Position numbers and translations under genes: made by a program
Origin: Verrucomicrobiota bacterium
GTDB lineage: Bacteria; Verrucomicrobiota; Verrucomicrobiia; Verrucomicrobiales; Akkermansiaceae
Length of the DNA: 64,000 bases
NCBI GenBank assembly: GCA_017301995.1
Contig: JAFLEH010000028.1
Coordinates: forward strand, 1-64,000
Direction: 5' to 3'
Part shown: positions 27,301 to 35,517 of the stretch, piece by piece
Layout: every line of letters starts with the position of its first letter
How positions within the stretch are numbered: position 1 is the first letter of the stretch
Notes under the pieces: generated by a model
What the model was told of the DNA's origin: nothing
Databases searched by the model: none
The model's input: the letters and a program-made list of their open reading frames with translations, nothing else

Positions 27301-29927
27301 CAGATTCCAGCGATCTTACAAATGCTTCGACCAAAGCAGGTCTCACCCCTGCTGACTCGCCCTGCGCACGCGATGTGGGTGTGATCGACGTGTTTGAACA
27401 CGAGTTCGGTCCGAATTTCCTTCTCACGGCGCTCTCCACAGAGAACGGGCACGAGGTCACGCTTGCCCAACTCGCTTCGGTACCCTTCGAAGCTCCAGTA
27501 ATACGTGGAAGCGGAAAATTGCCGCGACACGAGGCTTTTCTAACTGAGTTGCGCTCGCCTGAACCGCCCTTCATACGCCGCAGCTACCTGCGCGATATAC
27601 TCTGCTGGCCGCTCTTCCGTCGCGGATTGCCGGAGAGGGGCATCGCGAGTGACCACCCCTTCGTGTGGACGCCAAATTTCTTCGAGTCTGTCGGCACCGA
27701 GACGGTGACCATTTCTGAGGCTGCGGGCAACGGGATCAAGCCGCTGCGTTTCGAGAGTGTCTCCACGGCCCTCGCGTTGCTCGCACCGGGCACGGTAACC
27801 TATCGATATGGCGACCGGCCATGCAAAGTGCTGGTGAGTCGCCACCATGCTCAGGACCAACCGACCCTCGCCGCGCCGGGCATCCAACGCGTCTTGCTGC
27901 GGGTCGATGAGGCTCAATTTTTCGAGTCCGCGGCGAACTGTGAGGACATCGAAAGCGAGGATCTGCCACCAGACTTCTTCGGCGCGGCACCGGTACGGGT
28001 ATTCACGCCGCGGCAACTCGTGGTGGAATCTTCGCACAGCCAACCCCTCGTCTACCGCTCCGAAGGAATGATGGCTGACAACGATAGCCGGCCCCTACCG
28101 ACTGGTGCTCAAGCGCAGGATGTGCAGGAAGTGATGACGCCCGCGCGCTGCTACCCGCTGCAGTGGTTCCGGGTGGGGATGAATGCGGCGGTAGCGGCCA
28201 AGCCGCGTTTCCAAGATCGACTCGCTCAGTTGGCCGGCGGGCATCCCGTGCCGGAGTTTCCGCTGCCTCCGGTGCTCGCAATGTTTTCGGCCATCCGCTT
28301 TGATCCACAGTTGGCCGTCACCAATTTTGTCTGGGGACTAGACCGGCAATTCATGTCACGTCAGATTGATGGGGCGCGTCTGGTTTATCGTGGGGCGAAA
28401 ATCGAAGGTGGCACTGGGTCTGTAGCCATGGGGCATCGCTACACCACTCCGGGGATGATCTTCACGCTCGACACCGGTCCTTGCAGCGCGATCGGAAATT
28501 TCCTCGATGAACTGATCGCGCATCCTGAGTCTGCGGTTTTCCAAGCGCTGCTGCCACAGGTATTGGGTGCCTTCTTGAATGAGCACGCAAGATTGCCGCG
28601 GGACCCCGATGCACCTTGGATGGGAGATGCCAGGCCATCCGTCTTCGTCGTGCGCAATTTGAAGGCGGTTGTGCTTTTCCATCTTCTGCGGCACTGGCAT
28701 CCGGAGGGTGGTCCGTCGCAGCGACCCTCGGCACCACCAGTGTTTCGCATCGAGGATTTTGCTGCTTGCTTTCAGCAAGGCCACGCGAATTTCCTGCACG
28801 ACGCGGATTTCCTGTCGATCTGCAACTGCCTCGCAGAAATCCACGAACCGCCATCGGTGCCCGATCATGCGGCGACCCTGCGCCAAGCCCACCCGCATTT
28901 CAAAGCAGCAAGCGAAAAGGCCGCTCAGTTCGATGTGGCCTTCTTCAGAAAGGTCACACTTGATCTCTTACTCAACTCACTCGGCCTGGTCCTGCATGAT
29001 GCCGCGTTGCGGCTTTCCGGGGCGGAGCGCGAGAACCTCGGCTATTTCTACAAGGAGCGCGACGGAGCGGCCGAACTTTTCCTGTTCGACACAGACGCGC
29101 AGGGCAATGGCACGACTGAACTTTTGCGTCATCATCTCTTCATCCCGAACGCCGAGCGCGCGCTGGTGGACCGCCTGCGGATGCTCGGCCAACCCCAAGA
29201 TCCGCTGCCAAGCCGCGACTTTGCGCAGTGCCTTGAGGATGGCATGCAGGAGTGCTCGAGCAGTCACGCCGCCCACCTTGCCTTTCATGCCATCGATTCC
29301 GATGGCGGCGGAGCATGGCGCTCGATCCGGAGTGAATGCCGCGGCGAGCGCGACCGGGCGGGGGTTCTCTATGACTTTCTCCGCAATGGTCTCGCTATCC
29401 AGTCGTTCGATCACCTTGGCGTGCTACGCGAATCCCCGGAATTCATTGCACAGATCAGTGACGAGTATGGGCAGGCGATAGTTGGCAGCCCGCAATTGCC
29501 AGTTTACCAGTCGCTTGAGTCGGCACTCGGGTTTTGCTTCGCTGGTTGTGTCTCTTGTCTGCTATCGCCCGAAACCAACTTGCACGGCAGCCTCAATGCG
29601 AAGGAGAGCGTGAACAAGTTGATTCTCGATGCGTTCTATCGATGTGTGGTTAGTGAATGTGGATCTGTCTGTGACGTGTGCTATCCAGCTAGAGGACCGG
29701 CACGGACTGTGGAATGGGGCAAACAAATGCAAGTTGCCGCAACCGCCCTTGGGCGGGACGTTAGCGATTTCAGCGCCGAATTGATATTGTCCGCAGGCGA
29801 CGGCGGGAAAACCGTGTCGCTCGTGACACCCTCTGTAACCTACGGCGGTGACGCGATTGTTTTCCGAACAGACTGGGCACCCACACATTATCCTGTGGCG
29901 CAGGTTCGAGTGCGGATGGAATTTTGA
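24390..29927 (+). CDS. dpdJ: DpdJ-like giant helicase
   Basis: At 1,845 residues this is the largest protein of the island. Motif I is VTAGVGSGKSYAFQIG (about residue 256), motif II is the variant LIVCDEVHLLNGLYGSH (near 390), motif III is GASATIAQPAQHM, and motifs V/VI appear as GSPRLEVGVDLSRVMDGI and LQQKVGRVGRELGSD (810-845). The DEVH and VGRVGRE boxes are slightly unusual. A Cys-rich patch (YGSVCRNCKKGIRCSVP, about 630) lies between the helicase lobes, and another pair (SVCDVC) lies near the end. The last 900 residues have no recognised domain. Start overlaps dpdI by 4 bases. The protein is probably the main translocase or effector of restriction. Confidence 0.75.
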   Translation: MNDDLIKVLDALYSVEHENLLRSDYQQWTTPGEVAAALPTEHPRKGDELWAREQLERLWIARKVMQLPEEAPGPAELRDVELLGLDRHGDENGKLRLENNDVRGKDNSDFAQVALYDAKTQVKYRSRVAEVAWLLSRNYQRFRMAPATGVLRYERRAQERPARYLVIADLIRQWRDDISAGRITVSTPAGSVDYKLLPDVQPEKLVRATEAVMRALAETLGPGRDKLARFQATSVMATLAGLYSADYRQRFDAHVVTAGVGSGKSYAFQIGALIHCAYTLLTGGRGLRVLLVYPRVVLAANQFQDLEVIVEKVALALQIPLRPPVLDAGGQLSSQMGITEAEKGGLFHAIQRAYGSGEFSILVSNLDTLANRISHPEATRGLVENLDLIVCDEVHLLNGLYGSHARMLLKRLQLLRELWRLRADDPNASFAHLLARRQGVARPYIVGASATIAQPAQHMARLIETETRRVMIVEISDPVETGWVHHFFLRQKPEVSTMTALVNATACLVHNRRDGLFREYYQRADGDAPHPIALDDLPNPIQVRGGPVVPRSPGHIHKTIGFCDSLDGVGRWADLVADNEATKSTGLTNASPGGSYPYFARFQEPLWRVVHQRSFAAQPMRWQQELRGYYGSVCRNCKKGIRCSVPRVPQTLNDAGRREVEKLWSADRASKDSYLHRLGIGPDFYDASWFAPLQVAAAADRIENLDGCAFFQMGLCWWWSMDHAGSNAPGPPSPTDPLNGVKMAGPRNDWQHHFVNGLRLLSFTSQKNLDVLALPTINHLYQEKGNEVLRDRGYHPAQEESAVLVIGSPRLEVGVDLSRVMDGITYRAMRDPSSLQQKVGRVGRELGSDSLLVHLVTLNARDQYYFRNPQIALDPDYLQALPLHEDNRIVARHHFLMAIVDFIALQGAEPGDRRIADSGDRLALINDHVQAKSFSGWHLKVSAVREFLFAGHKYQGENLGNLHGFLEALGADSSDLTNASTKAGLTPADSPCARDVGVIDVFEHEFGPNFLLTALSTENGHEVTLAQLASVPFEAPVIRGSGKLPRHEAFLTELRSPEPPFIRRSYLRDILCWPLFRRGLPERGIASDHPFVWTPNFFESVGTETVTISEAAGNGIKPLRFESVSTALALLAPGTVTYRYGDRPCKVLVSRHHAQDQPTLAAPGIQRVLLRVDEAQFFESAANCEDIESEDLPPDFFGAAPVRVFTPRQLVVESSHSQPLVYRSEGMMADNDSRPLPTGAQAQDVQEVMTPARCYPLQWFRVGMNAAVAAKPRFQDRLAQLAGGHPVPEFPLPPVLAMFSAIRFDPQLAVTNFVWGLDRQFMSRQIDGARLVYRGAKIEGGTGSVAMGHRYTTPGMIFTLDTGPCSAIGNFLDELIAHPESAVFQALLPQVLGAFLNEHARLPRDPDAPWMGDARPSVFVVRNLKAVVLFHLLRHWHPEGGPSQRPSAPPVFRIEDFAACFQQGHANFLHDADFLSICNCLAEIHEPPSVPDHAATLRQAHPHFKAASEKAAQFDVAFFRKVTLDLLLNSLGLVLHDAALRLSGAERENLGYFYKERDGAAELFLFDTDAQGNGTTELLRHHLFIPNAERALVDRLRMLGQPQDPLPSRDFAQCLEDGMQECSSSHAAHLAFHAIDSDGGGAWRSIRSECRGERDRAGVLYDFLRNGLAIQSFDHLGVLRESPEFIAQISDEYGQAIVGSPQLPVYQSLESALGFCFAGCVSCLLSPETNLHGSLNAKESVNKLILDAFYRCVVSECGSVCDVCYPARGPARTVEWGKQMQVAATALGRDVSDFSAELILSAGDGGKTVSLVTPSVTYGGDAIVFRTDWAPTHYPVAQVRVRMEF

Positions 29928-29938
29928 CTCTATTCACA

Positions 29939-30505
29939 ATGCCAAATGTATCTTCGATAGAACCACAGATCCTTGTCGATTTGCTCGCACTTACATTGCG
30001 CAACTTCGAGTCGAATGCCGAGAATCCTAATCAGACAGAAATCGTGGTTGTCTCTCCATGGCTCTCGGATGTCGAACTTGCCCTTCATCCGAGCGGTCGC
30101 CACGGTCAACTCGGTGCGGCACCCGAGGCAGCACGATTGCGATTCGGAGAGTGCCTTCGCCGATTTTGCGAAAACGGTTGTGATGTTCGCATTGGTGTAC
30201 TGAAATACGGTCAATCTTTCTCCGGTCTGAGAAAGGAAGCGAAGAATTTCACTCATGAACGAAATCTACTCAAATTGCTACTAGACAGCGGTTCCAAAGT
30301 TTATCTCTGTCCTGATTTGCACGCCAAGGGCGTCATAACCCCCCTTGGGGTTATTACCGGAAGCACCAATTACACACATAGTGGACTTCACTTGCAACGT
30401 CAGAACGCTCTTTTTTTCGCATTCGATAATCCTGAATACGCGAGTAGTCGAAGGTCACTTTTGACCCACCTTAATGAGGACTTTCGGGTTAGCACCGTTG
30501 AGTAG
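29939..30505 (+). CDS. dpdK: DpdK-like phospholipase D-fold protein
   Basis: I use the ATG at 29939 (MPNVSSIEPQILVDLL), 11 bases after the dpdJ stop; a TTG at 29924 would give a 4-base overlap like its neighbours. The 188-residue product carries one HKD-like motif, LHAKGVITPLGVITGSTNY (H-x-K, then G-S-x-N), which with homodimerisation could form a complete PLD nuclease site. IVVVSPWLSDVEL at the N-terminus is the usual first PLD strand. The 36-base gap to the convergent dpdB paralogue holds no clear terminator. As the only obvious nuclease fold in the plus-strand operon it is a candidate for cutting unmodified DNA, but this is not shown. Confidence 0.75.
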   Translation: MPNVSSIEPQILVDLLALTLRNFESNAENPNQTEIVVVSPWLSDVELALHPSGRHGQLGAAPEAARLRFGECLRRFCENGCDVRIGVLKYGQSFSGLRKEAKNFTHERNLLKLLLDSGSKVYLCPDLHAKGVITPLGVITGSTNYTHSGLHLQRQNALFFAFDNPEYASSRRSLLTHLNEDFRVSTVE

Positions 30506-30541
30506 TGGCACTTTAAAGACTGGAATATGAATTGCGTTTCA

Positions 30542-31639
30542 CTACCGCCAGTTTTGGCGCAACTTAAGAAGTAAATGATTTGCCACCAGTTGGCAATCTT
30601 TCGGAGTGTTCTGAACTTCGTTCCACTTTCGCGAGACCCCTCCTCCGAAATCCCAAAAACCGCTTGTCCAGGCGCAGTCGTCACGAATAGCCTCAATGCA
30701 TTCCGCAAAAACAGCAGCACGTGGTTGGTGCGTTTTGACATGACGATCATATGCGGCATCCATAATGTATCCTAAACTGGTGATTCCCACTCCGTGAGAA
30801 AGCCGTGACTTTCTGGGAGGCAAGTTCCATGCCTCCGGAAACGCCTGGGCCACGCACCGCCAAAACTCAGATACACAGTCGAGCATAACCTGTTCTTTCG
30901 CCTCTTCTGGCGTCGAAATTGATACCCGATAGAGCGCACCGTCTTGAAGACTGCTTGAAATCATCCTAAGCACGGAATTGTCTTGGATATATCCGTCCGG
31001 GGCAGTGGGAGTCTTGATCGTTTGATAAAACGGGGATCTCGGATTCTGATTCAGTTTGTGAAGCAGAACTGACGGAGACCTTTTCTGCTCCAGCGAACGC
31101 GATAGAATAGCATCTGTCCCAGGAAGAAGTTCGTAAATCAGGCCCTTGGGAAGTGGTTTGGTGGAGTTTACGAGAATGAACTGTTCACGCTGCTCATGCT
31201 GGTTGTTGGTCGCGAACGCCGTGACAAAAACGGGAAAGGAATCCACACGAGCGTCCCGGAGAGCTGCGCTCCTTTGTTGGCCATCGACAATCCATCCGGG
31301 CTTTGCTTCAAGATCGGAAGGTATTGGAATTTCAAGTTCGCCCGATTCGGCGAAAATTGTTGATTTCCCGGTTTGGTGAAATCTCACGGTCTGGTCGAAC
31401 GCGATGACGATGGCGTTGGGAAGCATCGGATTATCCGACTCAAGATAATTGCGGATTTCCGCAATGTGCGACTGAACCTCCGGTCGCTGATAGCCAACCA
31501 ATTCAAAATCCTCGCCTCTACCAATCCGGGAGATTTGGGCGATCGAGTGAAGTTGTTTCCCGTCAATCGCGAAAGTGTAGAGGGTGTGGTCCTTTCCCTG
31601 CCGAATTGCAATGCAGGGAACTCGTAGTGTTTCTTTCAT
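30542..31639 (-). CDS. Second DGQHR-domain protein (DpdB paralogue)
   Basis: This 365-residue protein starts at ATG 31639 (MKETLRVPCIAIRQGKDHTL); longer upstream starts would overlap dpdA. WIVDGQQRSAALRDARV is the DGQ(H/Q)R signature of the DndB/DpdB family, with REQFILVNSTKPLPKGLI downstream. It is clearly a paralogue of the protein encoded at 32875-34047, sharing HGVGI, PLP.GL and an Arg/Trp-rich end. Both flank dpdA. DpdB in Salmonella is needed with DpdA for base insertion; a DGQHR protein is also related to ParB/sulfiredoxin ATPases. Whether both copies act in modification is unknown. It may be a diverged duplicate or control target choice. Confidence 0.75.
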   Translation of the reverse strand: MKETLRVPCIAIRQGKDHTLYTFAIDGKQLHSIAQISRIGRGEDFELVGYQRPEVQSHIAEIRNYLESDNPMLPNAIVIAFDQTVRFHQTGKSTIFAESGELEIPIPSDLEAKPGWIVDGQQRSAALRDARVDSFPVFVTAFATNNQHEQREQFILVNSTKPLPKGLIYELLPGTDAILSRSLEQKRSPSVLLHKLNQNPRSPFYQTIKTPTAPDGYIQDNSVLRMISSSLQDGALYRVSISTPEEAKEQVMLDCVSEFWRCVAQAFPEAWNLPPRKSRLSHGVGITSLGYIMDAAYDRHVKTHQPRAAVFAECIEAIRDDCAWTSGFWDFGGGVSRKWNEVQNTPKDCQLVANHLLLKLRQNWR

Positions 31640-31647
31640 GTTGAATT

Positions 31648-32868
31648 TCAGTTTGGTCGAAGTTTGGAGAGATTTTGGTGAAGCACGAAAAGGTTGTGAA
31701 AGCCGCGTCTTCGATTGCGATCGGCCCCGCGGAAGATGACGACATGAACGCCCAATTGCCGGCAGATCGAACACGGGCATTTCTCCCAAGGTCGTGACGC
31801 AAGGGTGTGGCGATAACGCTCCGAGTCGTCTTTCTTACCACTCCATAGGCGTTCATAGGCCCGGAGTTCGCTAATAGCCGCGTCTAAACTGCCATTACCC
31901 CGGGCAAATCCGATTACTGATGACATGCAAGCACGCTCCATGCCGAGGGCTTCTGACAGGTCGATTCTTCCCGCGAGAATATTTCTCTTTAATTGTGGAT
32001 TACCATCTACTTGAGGAATTCTTACCGCAGTGAACAGTTCATCATGGGTATGATAGTTGTTCTTATCGTCCATGAAAGCCTGTTTGAGCGGTGCCGTGCT
32101 GTCTAAGCTGGCAACTCCATGCTTCGCAAAATCTTCAAAGCGCTCTAGCCGTGAAATTCCAAGGAGGTGAATCTTGGTCTTCTTGTTTCGAACCATTGAG
32201 ATCGAGGCTAAGACATCGATGATTTCTTTCGTCTTGAGCGGCACTAGACCACCTACTGCAATATAGTCATAGCCCATTTTCTGGAGATTCTGAACTGCGT
32301 CCCGGTAACTCGCTGGATCCCAGCCTTGCGCGGCCCCAAGTGGGGTGAAGTGTTTGAGTGTTCTAGATTTGTTTCTGAATTCCGCAGCGAGATCCAAGGT
32401 CATTTGATGCCGTCGTTTCCAATCGTCTGGTATTTCTTTCTTGGGATCTGGTTGGTATCCAAGAATGACGTGATCGAGTGATATTCCCAAATCAAAGCCA
32501 CATTGACCATAGAAATCAACGATTTCGTCAACAGTGAATGGCGGTTCATCTTCTGAGGCGAAACTGAACGATCCACAGTCGCCCATCGCGGACAGTCTTG
32601 CCCGCTGCTGAGTCGCTTCGAGACGTAGAAACTTGTGGATTCCGTTGTCCATTAGTGACCGAACCTGACCGAAACTGTAGCGGGTATTTTTGTTTCTTCC
32701 ATCCACGACCGCTTTTGACAATAGCATTCCATCATACGGAGGCTCGTCAAGTGCCTCGTGAGCATACTGCTGGGACCTCTGACGACTCCCGTTGTAGGTT
32801 CTCTGCTCCGATTCAAAATCGAACGAAGGATCGACTAGATCATGGCTATCAGGGAAATAAAACTTCAT
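31648..32868 (-). CDS. dpdA: DpdA, DNA preQ0 transglycosylase
   Basis: The 406-residue protein is a paralogue of tRNA-guanine transglycosylase that exchanges guanine in DNA for preQ0. SAMGDCGSFSF holds the Asp that recognises the base (D-x-G-x-F). ASLDSTAPLKQAF carries the likely catalytic nucleophile Asp. CPCSICRQLGVHVVIFRG with RGFHNLF forms the C-x-C-x2-C...H zinc site. The GGLVPLKTKEI loop (base-binding GG) is typical of TGT enzymes. ATG 32868 has a short lead after the dpdB stop (6 bases). It is the third gene of a minus-strand set dpdC-dpdB-dpdA-dpdB paralogue, and it sits between the two paralogues. Confidence 0.93.
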   Translation of the reverse strand: MKFYFPDSHDLVDPSFDFESEQRTYNGSRQRSQQYAHEALDEPPYDGMLLSKAVVDGRNKNTRYSFGQVRSLMDNGIHKFLRLEATQQRARLSAMGDCGSFSFASEDEPPFTVDEIVDFYGQCGFDLGISLDHVILGYQPDPKKEIPDDWKRRHQMTLDLAAEFRNKSRTLKHFTPLGAAQGWDPASYRDAVQNLQKMGYDYIAVGGLVPLKTKEIIDVLASISMVRNKKTKIHLLGISRLERFEDFAKHGVASLDSTAPLKQAFMDDKNNYHTHDELFTAVRIPQVDGNPQLKRNILAGRIDLSEALGMERACMSSVIGFARGNGSLDAAISELRAYERLWSGKKDDSERYRHTLASRPWEKCPCSICRQLGVHVVIFRGADRNRRRGFHNLFVLHQNLSKLRPN

Positions 32869-32874
32869 GGCAAC

Positions 32875-34047
32875 TTATCTATGAGAGGACTTCTCCAAGT
32901 ACTTGCGGACCAGGTAGTTTGCCAAAACAGAGAGGTGCTTGGGGACATTCTGTATATCGTCGAAGCGGATGCCTCCAAGCTCCTCCCAATTTCCTGAGGT
33001 CCAACGGCAACTGGGTGCCACGAGCGCCAGTTCCCTTTTGAATTCCTTGATCGCGTTGTTATGCAGTCCGTTTCCTGATGAGATGATTCGGTCCATCAAC
33101 TTTCCCATCGAGCGGATACCGACTCCATGCATCAGGCGACTCCGCGATGGAGAAAGTCCCCATGCATCAGGAAAAGTTTCCTTTACGGCAGTCCAATAGG
33201 AGACAAGGAGGTGCCAGATTGCGTTGTGGTTACATTCTCCCGTGGCAATATTCCTGTAGGGAAAAAAGCAACCTGACGCCTGCGTGAGACTTTCCTCCAG
33301 CATCTTGATTACTACTGTGTCCGTAACTACACATGTCTTCTTCTGCGCGGCTTCGGTAGATGAACGCCGGATGAGGCCCTTGAACGGCGAAGCGTCGTCG
33401 CGGTTTAGCAAATCACAGAGAGCTGCGGGTATTTTCTTCATGGCTAGGTTAGCCGGGAGATTGGTGCTGACCTCGGGGAGTAATTCGGTCACCAAACCTC
33501 GGGGGAGTGGTCTGGAATTGTTAATCCGAAGGAACTGATCCCTCTGAAGTTCCACATCGTCTGCGATGAACGCGCACACCGGAACAGCAAAGTCCTTTTC
33601 AGCGCAGAGACTGATAGCGAGAGCCCGCTGTTGGCCATCTACGATCCAAGCCGGCTTTGCACTGTCTCCTTTCGGAACGGGAATTTCGAGCGTTCCTGCG
33701 ACTGCCAGACCATCACTTGTCTTGGCTCCCCTGCTTGAAACAAATCGCACAGAGGAATTGAACGATAAGATGATTGGATGTGCCAAGATCATTCCTGGGC
33801 TTTGGAGGTATTCTGAGATTTCTCGGACATGCTTGCGAACCTCAGCCCGCTGATAGCCGAGAAGCCTACCATCATCATCTCTAGAAACCCGGGAAATGCC
33901 TGCGATTTCGAGTAATTCGTGTCCGCTCAGCGTCAAAAGAAATAGGTCAGTCCCTGATGGTTGTGCGATTCGAAGAGCCTTTCGTTCGATCTGCTTGGAT
34001 GACCTTCTCACGGTCTTTTTAGTTGATTTTTTGGGAACTTTTCTCAT
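32875..34047 (-). CDS. dpdB: DpdB, DGQHR-domain partner of DpdA
   Basis: The 390-residue protein starts at ATG 34047 with a basic tail (MRKVPKKSTKKTVRRSSKQ) and has WIVDGQQRALAISLCAEKDF, the DGQHR-family nucleotide-binding motif related to DndB and to ParB/sulfiredoxin. DQFLRINNSRPLPRGLV follows. The C-terminal HGVGIRSMGKLMD and CRWTSGNWEELGG are shared with the second paralogue. In Salmonella DpdB is required with DpdA for base insertion. The start overlaps dpdC by 29 bases, so translation may be coupled. The stop lies 6 bases before the dpdA start. Confidence 0.85.
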   Translation of the reverse strand: MRKVPKKSTKKTVRRSSKQIERKALRIAQPSGTDLFLLTLSGHELLEIAGISRVSRDDDGRLLGYQRAEVRKHVREISEYLQSPGMILAHPIILSFNSSVRFVSSRGAKTSDGLAVAGTLEIPVPKGDSAKPAWIVDGQQRALAISLCAEKDFAVPVCAFIADDVELQRDQFLRINNSRPLPRGLVTELLPEVSTNLPANLAMKKIPAALCDLLNRDDASPFKGLIRRSSTEAAQKKTCVVTDTVVIKMLEESLTQASGCFFPYRNIATGECNHNAIWHLLVSYWTAVKETFPDAWGLSPSRSRLMHGVGIRSMGKLMDRIISSGNGLHNNAIKEFKRELALVAPSCRWTSGNWEELGGIRFDDIQNVPKHLSVLANYLVRKYLEKSSHR

Positions 34048-34972
34048 TTTGGTTTGGATTGAGGGTTTTGTAGATGCGATGAAAGCGTTTCTGCTCGCAT
34101 GCTGAACCACCGTCTCTCAGAACTCGCAGGAGGCCGGAAGCGCTTGATCGCTGGAGCAACACCGATTGGTTCCGAATGAACGTAATGATCTGCTCATCGG
34201 TCAATGGTTGCCTTTTGAATGATCTAGGCTGCGCGAGGGATAATGTTAGATTGGACAGATATTTTGAAACCTGAGGCGCGCTGATTCTTTGTGATTTGTA
34301 CTTCTCAACGATGTGACGAAGCATTCGAGCGTTGAGAGTTGCACGTGCTCCCCCTACGAGGTTTTCGAATCTCGCGTCGATTGGCAGAAGTGAAGATCCC
34401 AAAGCTGGCATTTGCCGAGTTCCAGACGAGATGAGCAGGAGGTTATCAGGAGAAGTTAGCGCCTCTCGCGCTGACACAAGATCATTTTTGATCACTGACA
34501 GATAAGTAGATCCTACGGCCACGATGAATACCGATTCAGGATTTCTTATTGCTAGATCAGTAACGCATCCAATACCTGTCAATTTTCGACGCCATTTGAC
34601 AAGGAGGTTCCACCACTCAACTTTGCTGTGGTTTTCGGAACCTACTGAATCAGGATCTGCACTGACGAAGGTAGCGGAATAGTTTGGAATGGGAACATCC
34701 GCTGAAATGAGTCCCATTCCAGCCGAAACAATCCACAAACGTCTGTTATCGGGTGCTGCCCTCTCACCTGCAAGAACCTGTGTCCAAGCATCTCCGCCAT
34801 AGCAATGTCGCGCTGGTGTCAGGTCCACTTTTCGTTCGACTGCCTGAGTCCACCATCTAAATCTCTGGCGGATTGTCCCGGTCCACTTTCTGAGCATCAA
34901 CGGTTCCCCGGCGGCCACCTGTTTGGTGGCCGAGCAGTTTGTGATCAAGATTAATGGCGGTGTAGCAGGCAT
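34019..34972 (-). CDS. dpdC: DpdC, preQ0-to-ADG modifying enzyme
   Basis: ATG 34972 has an AGAGAG just upstream and gives 317 residues. The N-terminus PATPPLILITNCSATKQVA and LTPARHCYGGDAWTQVL match the opening of DpdC/DUF6884-like proteins (an I.NC..TK strand, then PA..LY.G). The C-terminal region (ISAPQVSKYLSNLTLSLAQP) is helical and basic. In Salmonella Montevideo DpdC is needed to turn DNA preQ0 into 2'-deoxy-7-amido-7-deazaguanosine, so the modified base here is likely dADG. It is the first gene of the minus-strand modification operon; its promoter must lie within or before the helicase fragment that diverges at 34989. Confidence 0.8.
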   Translation of the reverse strand: MPATPPLILITNCSATKQVAAGEPLMLRKWTGTIRQRFRWWTQAVERKVDLTPARHCYGGDAWTQVLAGERAAPDNRRLWIVSAGMGLISADVPIPNYSATFVSADPDSVGSENHSKVEWWNLLVKWRRKLTGIGCVTDLAIRNPESVFIVAVGSTYLSVIKNDLVSAREALTSPDNLLLISSGTRQMPALGSSLLPIDARFENLVGGARATLNARMLRHIVEKYKSQRISAPQVSKYLSNLTLSLAQPRSFKRQPLTDEQIITFIRNQSVLLQRSSASGLLRVLRDGGSACEQKRFHRIYKTLNPNQNEKSSQKIN

Positions 34973-34988
34973 GCTCTCTGAGCAATAA

Positions 34989-35489
34989 ATGCGGTTCAAT
35001 GGCCAGATTAGCAAGGTAGAAAAACGAGAAATTGAAATTCTTCGAATTGGCTCGGAATTGGTCAGGGCGGGTTGTTTGGGCGTTGCAGTTCCGGCAGGAC
35101 CATATGGTCCGGGTTATCCGTTGCCTGTGGCCGTGCTCCAACAAATGACCGGCAGGGCGGGCTGGGGTTCCCGGCCCGGCGAGGCCACTCTTATCGTGAA
35201 GCAGGGCGACTCGTGGGATGTGGTTGAACTCCGTGACCAGCTTGAAACGTATCAACTCCCGGCGCCCAGATCGGTGTTTGACCAAGGAACCGGGAGCGGC
35301 TGGAACCGGGGAATCGAACCACCCATGGCCAAAGCCGTGCTGTCCTTCCTGGCGCGGTGTCCGGACGAAAAACTCACGACTCCCCAGGTTGAGAAGTTCA
35401 TTGCCAACACGATGAACGGTGCCGAAGTGGTGGCCGAATGCCTGAGGGATCTGGCGGGGAAGATTTGCGGATTCCTCAGGAGGAGTTGA
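34989..35489 (+). pseudogene. C-terminal fragment of a Ski2-like DExH helicase
   Basis: The 166-residue frame has LPVAVLQQMTGRAGWGSRPG, which is helicase motif VI (Q.xGRAG) with Trp in place of the last Arg, then GEATLIV and DVVELRDQLE, RSVFDQGTGSGWNRGIEPPM and AKAVLSFLARCPDEKLT. This order is that of the second RecA lobe end and the following winged helix in Ski2/Hel308-type helicases. Motifs I-V are absent, and the first 28 residues look unrelated. The frame ends after about 135 real residues in an Arg-rich tail. The gene has therefore lost its catalytic half and is a remnant. It diverges from dpdC by 16 bases, so its presumed promoter is really the dpdC promoter region. Confidence 0.55.
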
Positions 35490-35517
35490 CGAATTCTCCA
35501 CTACCGCGATCATGGGG

